64,000 bases of DNA from Megaustenia siamemsis (Eukaryota > Mollusca > Gastropoda > Stylommatophora > Ariophantidae): positions 38,020,256 to 38,084,255 of the forward strand of contig JAVIAB010000025.1 in the NCBI GenBank assembly GCA_032433765.1, given 5' to 3'. The translations under genes were made by a program, and so were the position numbers. The notes under the pieces are model-generated. The model was given only the letters and a program-made list of their open reading frames with translations. It was not told where the DNA came from and made no database searches. Position 1 is the stretch's first letter. Each line of letters starts with the position of its first letter. Shown here piece by piece: positions 50,236-62,230 of the stretch.

Positions 50236-50464
50236 TTACCCAAATTGATTTTGTTAAAATTCAGTAATCTGTTGCCGGTACTATTTTGTCTGGTTGGAAT
50301 TCAATGATTTGTTTTCATCAAATTAATGTTCATGGTCAAAGAAGCATCCATTTCATGTGAAACTAAAGAAAGATATTTCTAAAACATTTGAAGTGAGAAT
50401 GAACGATTCTTATCGCATTCTCTTATCCATTGTATGAGATAATGGCTCTTGTTTAAGTTGCTTT

Positions 50465-50885
50465 TGGATTATAGCTGTGTGGATTATGTTGTGTCTACAG
50501 TGTTGGATCACGGCTGTGTGGATTATGTTGTGTCTGTAGTGTTGGATCACGGCTGTGTGGATTATGTTGTGTCTGTAGTGTTGGATCACGGCTATGTGGA
50601 TAATGTTGTGTCTGTAGTGTTGGATCACGGCTGTGTGGATTATGTTGTGTCTATAGTGTTGGATCACGGTTGTGTGGATTATGTTGTGTCTATAGTGTTG
50701 GATCACGGCTGTGTGGATTATGTTGTGTCTATAGTGTTGGATCACGGCTGTGTGGATTATGTTGTGCCTATAGTGTTGGATCACGGCTGTGTGGATTATG
50801 TTGTGTCTGTGGTGTTGGATCACTGCTGTGTGGATTATGTTGTGCCTATAGTGTTGGATCCCGGCTGTGTGGATTGTGTTTAGTT
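50465..50885. repeat. 39-bp tandem array, about 11 copies
   Basis: Unit ttgtgtctgtagtgttggat cacggctgtgtggattatg. The 13-codon period keeps both strands open; not a gene. Confidence 0.96.
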
Positions 50886-52029
50886 GTTTATGTTGATATG
50901 GTCTAACCATTTGTTTCTCCCTTTTCTTGTATATGACACTAGCAAGATTAATCCATTGACAGCCTCTATCGGCACTTATGTGTGGCCATGAAATCTATGC
51001 TACAGCAGCAGATAGTAACGACAGGTGAACTACAGAGGGACGATTGTCACAGCTCAATATTTCTAGGGCAGCAACATTTTAAAATGAAGAAATAATCAAG
51101 AAATAATTATCAAGTAACAATCAAGAACTAAAATAAAGTAGTAGTTAAGAAACAAAAATAAAGCATTAATCACAAAAAAGTAATAATCAAGGAATAAAAT
51201 GTAACAATCAAGAAATAAAAAATAAAGTAATATTCAAGAAATAAAAATAAAGTAATAATCAAGAAATAAAAATAAAGTAATAATCAAGAAATAAAAAAGT
51301 AATAATAAAAATATATAAAAAATTAATAATCAAGAAATAAAAGCAGGTCTACTTGCTTGCCCCCTACCAGGGGAATGTACTCACCACGACTTCTATATTG
51401 TGTCCTGACGTATCTTCTTCTTGTTTACTTTGTGATGGTCTCCCCTTATTGAAATAAACGACATAGGGCAATATAAAAGGAGGCAAACACTGGGCAAACA
51501 CAAGCTACAAAACGGGTGTTGACATTTCACTACTTTATTCTGATTATTAGATCGGCAAATGTCATAGACCTTGCTGTGCCCAGGGCAAAAGCACTGGCCA
51601 CATCTTCAAACGTGATGAGTTGTCACTCTTTAATAGTACTTGCCTGTTGAGAAAAAATTTTAAAAAAGTAACATCTGGACAAATGTGTAATCTAGAAAAA
51701 AGTAATATTTACTTTATATAATTACTACATAATATCTAGAATAATGTCTAGAGAAATGTAATATCTGAGATGAAGAAAAAATTAATATCTGGCAAAAAGT
51801 AACATTTGGGATAAATGTAACATGTAGGAAAAAGTAATATCTGGAAAAAAGTAATTTTTTGAAAATGTAATGTGTTGGAAAATGTAATATCTGGGAAAAA
51901 AATAATATATGGAAAAATGTAACATGTACGAAAATGTAATTTCTGGGAAAATTAAATATGTAGAAAAATGTAATATCTGAGAAAGTGTAATATCTAGGAA
52001 AATGTAATATTTGGGAAAATGTAAAATGT
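50886..52029. repeat. AT-rich degenerate repeats and unique spacer
   Basis: 51085-51345 repeats aataatcaagaaataaaaat aaagt; 51640-52029 repeats aaatgtaatatctgggaaa in degraded form. 51346-51640 between them is unique with no gene seen. Confidence 0.75.
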
Positions 52030-52430
52030 ACGAAAATAACTATAATATTTGCTTCACAGTTGAATTACTAGAAATGTTAATAACTATAATATTTGCTTCA
52101 CAGTTGAATTACTAGAAATGTTAATAACTATAATATTTGCTTCACAGTTGAATTACTAGAAATGTTAATAACTATAATATTTGCTTCACAGTTGAATTAC
52201 TAGAAATGTTAATAACTATAATATTTGCTTCACAGTTGAATTACTAGAAATGTTAATAACTATAATATTTGCTTCACAGTTGAATTACTAGAAATGTTAA
52301 TAACTATAATATTTGCTTCACAGTTGAATTACTAGAAATGTTAATAACTATAATATTTGCTTCACAGTTGAATTACTAGAAATGTTAATAACTATAATAT
52401 TTGCTTCACAGTTGAATTACTAGAAAAATA
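52030..52430. repeat. 44-bp tandem array, 9 near-identical copies
   Basis: Unit ttaataactataatatttgc ttcacagttgaattactaga aatg. Copies are essentially identical, so amplification is recent. Each unit contains tttgcttcacag, a good splice-acceptor look-alike. Confidence 0.97.
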
Positions 52431-52909
52431 AATAACTGAAATATTGAATAAATTAAATTAGTAGGGCGAATTTTTGCAAGTGAATTACTAAAATCAAACT
52501 TGAAATGCTGGAATTATTTATAACATTAATCAGCAGATAGTTTTTACTCATTATTGGGAAGTAGAATACAACAAATATGAAACAGCAGCTTGACCTAAGA
52601 AGAGTCGAGGCAAAATACGACGTTTCAGCACAAGCCTTCATCGGGTACAATAAATAAAAAAACACAAGGCCAGCCCTTATCTATGTGAAAAGCGCCAAGT
52701 ATGGCCATGTAGAGGAATGACCGGAAGAGGAAGTGATCGGGACCAAAGTGCCTGTTGGTCACATGCTAAGTGGTCAATAGACCAGACAGGCTAAAAGAAG
52801 GCCAAATAAAGTAAGTCCCTGAAATAAAAAAAAAAAAAAACAGAGATGGTAAGAATGGGAGGATATACGGAGCTATAGTTAGTTCACAAATTCGTGCCCA
52901 CAGAGTTGA

Positions 52910-53429
52910 TCAATTATCTCGGAAACTGTTTGATGAATTTCTGTAATTCTTTTTCATGAAATCTTATTTTTCTTCACCGGCCTTCAGATTTTATAACAAT
53001 TAAGTACAAAGGTACTCTGAATTTTGCACAAATCGTTTTTTGTTATATAATTTCAGGAAAATATCAAACCATGTGCCCTAAACATGAGATTTTACTGTAA
53101 ATTATGTTAATTTTCTAACAAACCTCTCAGTGGATTGTGTCTTACAAGTTGCGGTTCAGTGAGTGCGAGATGGTGCTAAAATTGTGTGGAGAACACATGA
53201 AAGCTGCTTTTTTAAACGGTGAGTTGATGACAACAAATGTGGGTATTGTAAACTTATAACAATGAGGACAGCCAAGAAAATCATATTTTTATATACCACA
53301 AAAAAGCAAAACTCTTTCCTAAATGTGTGACAGTAGGGACAAAAATCAGACTTAAGGTCGGTGATAAAAAATAAGATTTCATGAAAAAGAATTACAGAAA
53401 TTCATCAAACAATTTCAGAGATAATTAAT
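52910..53429. mobile_element. Foldback/MITE-like element with about 85-bp inverted arms
   Basis: Arms 52910-52992 and 53341-53429 are inverted copies, both containing gaatttctgtaattcttttt catgaaatcttattttt or its complement. The 350-bp interior has no ORF. Poly-A runs lie just outside on both sides (about 52825 and 53435). No transposase or clear target duplication seen. Confidence 0.7.
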
Positions 53430-53995
53430 ATACTGTTAAAAAAAAAAAAAAAAAAAACTATCTTTACGTCACATAGTACAGTACCATTGCTGGTGTATGT
53501 CGGGGGGCAACGATAGAACCAGAGGGATAAAGGCCGCTTGGTCAAGCAGTCGCCATGACGTGTACGACTCAGGATTTTTACACGAATTTCTCAACGAACT
53601 ATAACATGGGAGGTCAGTAATTAAAGGAAAGAATGACAAGAGTTGAATCCCTTTGGGTGGATAGTGCCGAACCTGGCATCATTCGATTTGTCTTGTCTTT
53701 CCTTAGATGTGACTACTCACCATTTTATATATATTATACAAATTTATTTTGATATATTCTCTGCAAGGTCTACTCACAGCCTCGCATTATATTGAGTGTA
53801 TTGTATGCGATATCGTATGTGATATGTTTGTGTTTGCGCCACTCATCATTGAGTTGTCGAATTTATTTTAAAACGAAGTACAAGTCGAAATTCAATAAAT
53901 GTCTAAAAGTGAATTATTTGAAAGTCTAAAAATAGAAACACATTTTCATTTCAGGTAAAGAAGATTCAAACCTCTGCTAAGTTGATCGCTTTGAA
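53430..53995. other. Unique noncoding sequence
   Basis: No gene or repeat recognised apart from the A-run at 53434-53456. Confidence 0.4.
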
Positions 53996-54702
53996 CACGC
54001 ATCATCATCATCATCACCATCATCACCATCATCATCATCATCACCATCATCATCACCATCATCAACATCACCATCATCATCATCAACATCACCATCATCA
54101 TCGTCACCATCATCATCACCATCATCATCATCACCATCATTAACATCACCATCATCATCATCATCAACATGATCATCATCATCAACATCACCACCATCGT
54201 CAAGTACCAGGCCTGCTGGCGTAGGTGATCATGTCTCTCCACAACTTTCGATCTCGACAGTTATTTATCATTTCTGTTGTTGACCTTCTGCCAAGCCATT
54301 CTCTTAAGCTGGCTGGTATATTTTCTCTTTGCTTCTCTCTATCTCTTCGTCCCTAAATTGTCCCAGTTGTTACAATATATTCCAGATGTTCTCTTCTCAT
54401 TGCATGGCCAAAAAATGATGATTGTTTCTTCCCAATATTGGAAATTAGCTCTCTATTTGCTTTGGCCTCTTTCAGAAAGTGTTCATTACTCTTCTTATCT
54501 GTCCATGGTATTCTCTACGTTCTTCTGTAAAACCACATTTCTACAACCTCTAATGATTTTCTTGTCTGTTGACCTATTGTCTATGATTCATATCCATATG
54601 TTAAGATTGGCTCTATATAATATTTCAGAACTCGATTGGCTCTATATAATATTTCAGAACTCTTTTTCTAGTTTCTTTAGCACACACATAGAAACACCTT
54701 GA
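53996..54702 (-). mobile_element. LINE family B, 3' end with expanded (CAT)n tail
   Basis: 54000-54190 is an imperfect (CAT)n/(CAC)n run at the position of the element's (ATG)n tail. 54194-54702 has the same sequence as 43600-44050 (gtaccaggcctgctggcgta ggtgatcatg...). Near 54615-54660 a 32-bp piece is duplicated (gattggctctatataatatt). Confidence 0.85.
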
Positions 54703-54811
54703 GCTATTGAAGAATTAAAACTCTTACAAAAACACAGAAGAAACAACACAAATAGTAAACATAAAACAAAGGGACACAAATCTAAATAAGGGGAAACAAT
54801 TTAAACAGTAG

Positions 54812-55123
54812 TTATCGAACCTTACCCCAATATCCACCCCAACCGCCATGACCACCTCCGTAACCACTTCCGTAACCACTTCCGTAACCACTTGTAATAA
54901 CACCCAAGCCCAATCCTAATCCCAATCCACCAAAGCCATATCCACCGTAGCCTCCAATTCCACCATAGCCTCCATAGCCACCGTAGCCTCCAATTCCACC
55001 ATAGCCTCCATAGCCACCGTAGCCTCCAATTCCACTATAGCCACCATAGCCGATACCAAAGTAAGCGTTGGCTTGGGTCATCACCATAGCAACCAGAACC
55101 AAAACGAGGGCGACTTTCTGCAT
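54812..55123 (-). CDS. Secreted Gly/Tyr-rich structural protein (shell-matrix-like)
   Basis: The protein has 103 residues. Residues 1-20 form a clear signal peptide (MQKVALVLVLVAMVMTQANA), probably cut before YFGIGYGG. Residues 21-65 are repeats of GGYGGYGGIGGYGG type, followed by a short GLGLGLGLG run, GYGSGYGSGYGGGHGG and the basic end WGKVR. There is no cysteine in the mature part. The ATG is the first in the predicted mRNA: the coding exon starts three bases upstream, at 55126, after the acceptor cttctgttttcag, and the upstream exon has no ATG. Low-complexity secreted Gly/Tyr proteins of this size occur in molluscan shell matrix (shematrin-like and other GRPs), but also in cuticle, glue or antimicrobial roles. 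The function is therefore inferred from composition. No AATAAA or ATTAAA is seen in the 110 bases before the LINE at 54700. Confidence 0.85.
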   Translation of the reverse strand: MQKVALVLVLVAMVMTQANAYFGIGYGGYSGIGGYGGYGGYGGIGGYGGYGGYGGIGGYGGYGFGGLGLGLGLGVITSGYGSGYGSGYGGGHGGWGGYWGKVR

Positions 55124-55189
55124 TGTCTGAAAACAGAAGAAAAACAGAAATATTAGTTCCCCCTGACGCGCGCACTTTCTTCTTTCTTC

Positions 55190-55360
55190 ACTTCCTCTTG
55201 TATCCGTTCAGAAGTCGAGGGTTGATGCAAAGTTCTAGTTCCCGCCCTTTTCGTGGCTTTACCATTATAATTTGATGCTGTTGTAACGTTTCTTTGATGT
55301 TGTCTGTCATTTTTACTCTAGGTCTGCCTTTTCATCTTCTCCAATCTCCATTTTCAATAT
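55190..55360 (-). mobile_element. LINE fragment F (GRPR-type tail), weak
   Basis: The minus strand reads KGRPRVKMTDNIKETLQQ, resembling the GRPRxxWTDNI tail of some non-LTR ORFs. It is short and diverged, and lies in the intron of the Gly-rich gene. Confidence 0.45.
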
Positions 55361-55436
55361 ATGCTTTGTATGATAAGCAATCACACAACATTTTTTCTAG
55401 ATGTGCAAATCAGTAAATTTGTTGTTTCTGCTTGTA

Positions 55437-55685
55437 GCTTAGGAGTGGAGGTCATATAAAAGATAATCTATTTGCTGATGAGACGGTCCTAATCACTAAG
55501 AGTGAAAATGAGTTACAAGAAATGTTAGACAATATAGTGAAGGAAATCAAAAATAAAGGACTCAGCCTTAATAGCAAAAAAGATAGAGGTAATGGTAGCA
55601 ACAGTGAAAAAGACATCACTTCAATGCACAATAAAGACAAGTGAAACAACATTAGAACAGGTAAATTAATTTAAATATCTGGGTA
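55437..55685 (+). mobile_element. LINE family B, reverse-transcriptase FADE motif fragment
   Basis: Reads GGHIKDNLFADETVLITKSE, NELQEMLDNIVKEIKNKGLS and LNSKK. FADE corresponds to the catalytic FADD/YADD box with the second Asp replaced. It ends at the ISGNAIRCL point where the 31-bp array begins. Confidence 0.82.
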
Positions 55686-57000
55686 ATGCGATCCGATGTC
55701 TCGCTCACTCTGGGTAGTGAGATCCGATGTCTAGCCCTCTCTGGGTAGTAATATCTGATGTCTAGCCCTCCCTGGGTAGTAAGATCCGATGTCGCCCTCC
55801 CTGGGTAGTAAGAACTGATGTCTAGCCCTCTCTGGGTAATGCGATCCGATGACTAGTTCTCTCTGGGTAGTGAGATCCGATGTCTAGCCCACTCTGAGTA
55901 GTGAGATCCGATGTTTAGCCCTCTCTGGGTAGTGAGATCCGATGTCTAGCCCACTCTGGGTAGTGAGATCCGATGTCTAGCCCTCTCTGGGTAGTGAGAT
56001 CCAATGTTTAGCCCTGTCTGGGTAGTGAGATCCGATGTTTAGCCCTCTCTGGGTAGTGAGATCCGACGTCTAGCCCTCCCTGAGCAGTGAGATCCGATGT
56101 CTAACCCCCCCAACCTCCCTGGGTAGTGAGATCCGATGTCTAGCCCTTCCTGGGTAGTGAGATCCGATGTCTAGCGCTGCCTGGGTAGTAAGATCCTATG
56201 TCTAGCCCTTCCTGGGTAGTAAGATCCGATGTCTAGCCCTCTCGGGTAGTAAGATCTGATGTCTAGCCCTCCCTGGGTAGTAAGATCCGATGTCTAGCCC
56301 TCTCTGGGTAGTAAGATCCGATGTCTAGCCCTCTCTGGGTAGTAAGATCCGATGTCGCCCTCCCTGGGTAGTAAGATCCAATGTCTAGCTCTTTCTGGGT
56401 AGTAAGATCCAAAGTTTAGCCCTCTCTGGGTAGTGGGATCCGATGTCTAGCCCTCTCTGGGTAGTAAGATCCGATGTCTAGCCCTCTCTGGGTAGTGAGA
56501 TCCGATGTCTAGCCCTCTCTGGGTAGTGAAATCCGATGTCTAGCCCTCTCTGGGTAGTAAGATCCGATGTCTAGCCCTCTCTGGGTAGTGGGATCCGATG
56601 TCTAGCCCTATCTGGGTAGTGAGATCCGATGTCTAGCCCTCTCTGGCCGGTAAGATTAGATGTCTAGCCCTCTCTGGTCAGTGAGATCCGATGTCTATCC
56701 CTCTCTGATCAGTAAGATCCGATATCTAGCCCTCTCTGGTCAGTAAGATCCGATGTCTAGCCCTCTCCGGGTGGTGAGATTCGATGTCTAGCCTTCTCTG
56801 GGTAGTAAGATCTGGTGTCTAGCCCCCTCTAGATAGTGAGATCCGATGTCCAGCCCTCTCTGGTCAGTGAGATCCGATGTCTAGCCCTCCCTGGTCAGTG
56901 AGATCCGATGACTAGCCCTCTCTGGGCAGTGAGATTCGATGTCTAGCCCTCTCTGGGCAGTGAGAACCAATGTATATCCCTCTCTGCATAGTGAGATCCG
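55686..57000. repeat. 31-bp tandem array, about 42 copies
   Basis: Unit gggtagtgagatccgatgtc tagccctctct. On the plus strand it reads LGSEIRCLAL and continues the LINE motif (KY)LGNAIRCLA, so the unit is LINE-derived. It is more diverged than the neighbouring array. Confidence 0.96.
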
Positions 57001-60000
57001 ATGTTTGACTTGACACAAGACCTATTTGACTTATTAACTTGACACAAGACATATTTGACTTATTGAGTTGACACAAGACATATTGACTTGACACAAGACT
57101 TTTTTGACTTATTGACTTGATACAAGACATATTGACTTGACACAAGGCTTATTTGACTTATTGACTTGACACAAGACATATTGACTTGACACAAGACTTA
57201 TTTGACTTATTGACTTGACACAAGGCATATTTAAATTATTGACTTGACACAAGACATATTGACTTGACACAATACATATTTGACTTATTGACTTGACACA
57301 AGACATACTGACTTGACACAAGACATACTGACTTGACACAAGACATACTGACATGACACAAGCCATATTGACTTGACACAAGACATACTGACTTGACACA
57401 AGACATATTGACTTTACACAAGACATATTGATTTAACACAAGACATATTGACTTGACACAACACATATTGATTTGACACAAGACATATTGACTTGACACA
57501 AGACATACAGACTTAACACAAGACATATTTGACTTATTGACTTGACACAAGACATACTGACTTGACACAAGACATATTTAACTTATTGACTTGACACAAG
57601 ACATATTTGTTTTATTGACTTGACACAAGACATATTGACTTAACACAAGACATATTTAACTTATTGACTTGACACAAGATATATTTGACTTATTGACTTG
57701 ACACAAGACATATTGACTTGACACAAGACTTACTTGACTTATTGACTTGACACAAGACATATTGACTTGACAAAAGACATACTGACTTGACACAAGACAT
57801 ATTTGACTTATTGACTTGACACAAGACATATTTGACTTAATGACTTGACACAAGGCATATTGACTTGACACAAGACATATTTGACTTATAGATTTGACAC
57901 AAGACATACTGACTTGACACAAGAATAATTTGACTTATTGACTTGACACAAGACATTTTGACTTGACACAAGGCATATTTAACTTATTGACTTGACACAA
58001 GACATATTTGACTTATTGACTTGACACAAGACATATTTGACTTATTGACTTGACACAAGACATATTGACTTGACACAAGACTTTTTTGACTTATTGACTT
58101 GACACAAGACATATTGACTTGACACGACATATTTAACTTATTGACTTGACACAAGACGTATTTGACTTATTGACTTGACACAAGATATATTTGACTTATT
58201 GACTTGACACGACATATTGACTTGACACAAGACTTTTTTGACATATTGACTTGACACAAGACATATTGACTTGACACAAGATATATTTAACTTATTGACT
58301 TGACACAAGACATATTTGACTTATTGACTTGACACAAGACATTTTGACTTGACACAAGGCATATTTAACTTATTGACATGACACAAGACATATTTGACTT
58401 ATTGACCTGACACAAGACATTTCTAACTTACTGACTTGACACAAGGCATATTGACTTGACACAAGACATATTTGACTTATTGACTTGACACAAGAAATAT
58501 TTGACTTATTGACTTGACACAAGACATATTTGACTTATTGACTTGACACAAGACATATTTGACTTATTGATTTGGCACAAGGCATATTTGACTTATTGAC
58601 TTGACATAAGACATATTGACTTGACACAAGACTTATTTGACTTATTGACTTGACACAAGACATATTGACTTGACACAAGACATATTTGACTTATTGACTT
58701 GACACAAGACTTATTTGACATATTGACTTGACACAAGACATATTGACTTGACACAAGACTTATTTGACTTATTGACTTGACACAAGGCATATTTGACTTA
58801 TTTTCTTGACACATGACATATTGACTTGACACAATACATATTTGACTTATTGACTCGACACAAGACATATTTGACTTATTGACTTGACACAAGACATATT
58901 TGACTTATTGACTTGACACAAGACATATTTGACTTATTGACTTGACACAAGACTTATTTGAGTTATTGACTTGACACAAGACATAATTGACTTATTGACT
59001 TGACACAAGACATATTTGACTTATTGACTTGACACAAGACATATTGACTTGACACAAGACATATTTGACTTATTGACTTGACACTAGACATATTGACTTG
59101 ACACAAGACATATTTGACTTATTGACTTGACACAAGAAATATTTGACTTATTGACTTGACACAAGACATATTTGACTTATTGACTTGACACAAGACATAT
59201 TTGACTTATTGACTTGACACAAGACATATTTAACTTATTGACTTGACACAAGGCATTTTGACTTGACACAAGGCATATTTAACTTATTGACTTGACACAA
59301 GACATATTTGACTTATTGACATGACACAAGCCATATTTAACTTATTGACTTGACACAAGACATATTTGACTTATTGACTTAACACAAGACATATTGACTT
59401 GACATAAGACATATTTGACATATTGACTTGACACAAGACATATTGACTTGACACAAGGCATATTTAACTTATTGACTTGACACAAGACATATTGACTTGA
59501 CACAATACATATTTGACTTATTGACTTGATACAAGACATACTGACTTGACACAAGGCATATTTAACTTATTGACTTGACTCAAGATATATTTGACTTATT
59601 GACTTGACACAGGACATATTGACTTGACACAATACATATTTGACTTATTGACTTGACACAAGGCATATTTAACTTATTGACTTGACACAAGACATATTTA
59701 ACTTATTGACTTGACACAAGACATATTTGACTTATTGACTTGACACAAGACATATTGACTTGACACAAGACATATTGACTTGACACAAGATATATTTGAC
59801 CTTTTGACTTGACACAAGACATATTTGACTTATTGACTTGACACAAGACATATTGACTTGACACAAGACATATTTGACATATTGACTTGACACAAGACAT
59901 ATTGACTTGACACAAGACATATTTGACATATTGACTTGACACAAGACATATTGACTTGACACAAGACATATTTGACATATTGACTTGACACAAGACATAT

Positions 60001-60028
60001 TGACTTGACACAAGACATATTTGACTTA
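57001..60028. repeat. 20/29-bp tandem array in the Gly-rich gene intron
   Basis: Monomer ttgacttgacacaagacata with an optional nine-base ttgacttat insert, giving interspersed 20- and 29-bp units, over 100 copies. It ends about 19 bases from the splice donor at 60052. Confidence 0.97.
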
Positions 60029-60052
60029 CAACTGTCTACAGCTATCACTTAC

Positions 60053-60145
60053 GATGATGTTCGATCTGCCTCACGTGTGGAGAAAGAGATGTTGCTGAAG
60101 ATCCGAGCTTGTGGTCGATGTGGATAATGGTCAAAGTGGCGAGTG
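60053..60145 (-). other. 5' untranslated exon of the Gly/Tyr-rich gene (predicted)
   Basis: On the minus strand the segment ends in CATCATC|gtaagt, a perfect donor at 60052-60047. It contains no ATG and lies about 25-30 bases downstream of a TATA box. It is the only good donor downstream of a promoter-like sequence on this strand that can pair with the acceptor at 55127. The start is approximate (placed from the TATA spacing). The intron, 55127-60052, is almost entirely tandem repeat plus LINE fragments. Confidence 0.6.
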
Positions 60146-60170
60146 CTTTCAGATGTGGCGGTATCGTCCT

Positions 60171-60176
60171 CTTATA
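60171..60176 (-). promoter_or_regulatory. TATA box of the Gly/Tyr-rich gene
   Basis: The minus strand reads GTATAAGAGG, an excellent TATA match, 25-30 bases upstream of an initiator-like GCACTC near 60145. TATA-type core promoters with a short noncoding first exon are common for highly expressed secreted structural proteins. Confidence 0.6.
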
Positions 60177-60534
60177 CAAACAGGGTCTTCCTGGTTTGAT
60201 CAGCCGGAGGGGAGGAGTTAGTCACGTGAGTTAACCCGTTTCACTGGATGAAGTCAGTTTGACATGTCTGGGGATGCGGGGTAATGGGCCTAACATTTCT
60301 GACTTAAGATCTTGGGGTACGACCAGTGCGTTATAAGGATAAATTAACTATCATAAAAAAAATCTACTCCCGTTAAGGCGATCATTAAGACAGTTGTAGA
60401 TGTCAACCCGACACCCGAGCTAAGCTCTCCCATAATCCCACAGTAATCCACAGACAGCAACCAATGAAAATACCGCACATATTTCACATGTTGAAGTGTC
60501 CAACTTCTGGATAATGTAGTACATCCTTCCTCGT
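60177..60534. other. Upstream flank of the Gly-rich gene promoter
   Basis: Unique, moderately GC-rich sequence. It is the probable promoter-proximal region for the minus-strand gene. No specific sites assigned. Confidence 0.4.
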
Positions 60535-61720
60535 CTTCTTCTTCTTTCCTTCCTCATTTGTCTTTCAGCGTCGAGGGGAGATATAATTTGCGGTCTTTTG
60601 CTCTTCTGTTGTCCTCTCCTGCTGTTATGTTTCATAGTGTTTCTAATATTCCATCAATCCATCTTTTGCTCTTCTGTTGGCCTCTCCTGCTGTTATGTTT
60701 CATAGTGTTTCTAATATTCCACCAATCCATCTTTTGCTCTTCTGTTGTCCTCTCCTGCTGTTATGTTTCATAGTGTATCTAATATTCCATCAATCCATCT
60801 TTTGCTCCTCTGTTGTCCTCTCCTGCTGTTATGTTTCCTAGTGTTTCTAATATTCCATCAATCCATCTTTTGCTCCTCTGTTGACCTCTCCTGCTGTTAT
60901 GTTTCATAGTGTTTGTAATATTCCATCAATCCATCTTTTGCTCCTCTGTTGACCTTTCCTGCTGTTATGTTTCCTAATGTTTCTAATATTCCATCAATCT
61001 ATCTTTTGTTCTTCTGTTGTCTTCTCCTGCTGTTATGTTTCCTAGTGTTTCTAATATTCCCTCAATCCATCTTTTGCTCTTCTGTTGTCCTCTCCTGCTG
61101 TTATGTTTCCTAGTGTTTCTAATATTCCACCAATCCATCTTTTACTCTTCTGTTGACCTCTCCTGCTGTTATGTTTCCTAGTGTTTCTAATATTCCATCA
61201 ATCCATCTTTTGCTCTTCTGTTGTCCTCTCTTGCTGTTATGTTTCCTAGTGTTTCTAATATTCCATCAATCCATCTTTTGCTCTTCTGTTGTCCTATCTT
61301 ACTGTTATTTTTCTATAGATTCTGTCATTCTTCTGCTTCCTGACATTCGAAAACACATTTCATCTCAGTAGAGGTTATTTTCTTATTGTTCTTGCATCTA
61401 AAAACCAGGTCTGGCATTTGTAGCACAACGTTGGCATGAAGATTGTATTGTATAGTGCTCGTTTTGCCTTTAGAATTATTTCCTTGTTGGACAATAGTGG
61501 TGATAGCTGTCCGATAATTTGATAAGATTTGTTACATCTTGAACCTATGTCTGCTGTTTATGAATTGTCGTTTGTCACTAGACTTCCTAGGTATTAAATT
61601 CCTCTACTTGGTTTAGCTATCTGCCATCTATAGTTATGTTGATGTTCTGTTTCTCTTTTGCGATATTCATAACTTTTTGTTTTATTGATGTTGATTTTCA
61701 TGTTGTATTTAGTGCCTGTG
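60535..61720 (-). mobile_element. LINE family A, 3' end with 68-bp array
   Basis: The 3' end (ctttcagcgtcgaggggaga) is at about 60565. The 68-bp array follows, then ORF2 codons from about 61340 (same as 14350-14640, including the single-copy IIGQLSPLLS and NITIEGRQL blocks). It is the best reference here for unexpanded LINE sequence. Confidence 0.85.
60600..61310. repeat. 68-bp LINE-tail array, about 10 copies
   Basis: Same unit as 28045-28660 in reverse complement, e.g. tcctgctgttatgtttccta gtgtttctaatattccatca. Each copy differs by one to three bases. Confidence 0.94.
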
Positions 61721-62230
61721 ATGTTAAGTCTATTTAAGAGTTCTTGTAGGTCTTCTATTTTTCCTTTGCCCTAGAAATGATAATTTAAAAATCATCCAGT
61801 AGATTTACGAAATTGGAGGTTAGCAACTTGTGCCTGTGATGTTAAGTCTATTTAAGAGTTCTTGTAGGTCTTCTATTTTTCCTTTGCCCTAGAAATGATA
61901 ATTTAAAAATCATCCAGTAGATTTACGAAACTGGAGGTTAGCAACTTGTGCCTGTTCGTTCGTTCGTTCGCTTTCGTCAGCTTTGACCTCTGACGAAGTC
62001 CCACCCACTCAAATTTGTGGGACTGAATTTTGCGTGTAAAGTCTGTTTTATCCCATTACAGGATGCCCCTCGCCATGCAGGCAGATTTACTCCGACTTCA
62101 GAGGTACTTGTGCCTGTGATGTTAAGTCTATTTAAGAGTTCTTGTAGGTCTTCTATTTTTCTTTTGCCCTAGAAATGATAATTCCAAAATCATCCAGTAG
62201 ATTTACGAAACTGGAGGTTAGCAACTTTCA
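61711..62230. repeat. 118-bp triplicated LINE segment with an insertion
   Basis: Three copies start gtgcctgtgatgttaagtct at about 61712, 61831 and 62111. The third is separated by a 151-bp insert at 61955-62105 that begins with (ttcg)4 and is flanked by acttgtgcctg on both sides. Confidence 0.88.
61955..62105 (-). mobile_element. Short insertion element (SINE/MITE-like), 151 bp
   Basis: (TTCG)n at one end suggests a (CGAA)n tail of a minus-strand short retroelement. The 11-bp flanking repeat acttgtgcctg is also part of the host 118-bp unit, so it could be a target duplication or just unit sequence. No Pol III boxes recognised. Confidence 0.5.

Noticed and set aside
50449..50906. Cys/Val-rich 144-codon frame downstream of RGK
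   Set aside because: 39-bp array; both strands open with equal length, no signal peptide or start context.
54001..54242. Met-rich 98-codon minus frame
   Set aside because: (CAT)n expansion of a LINE 3' tail.
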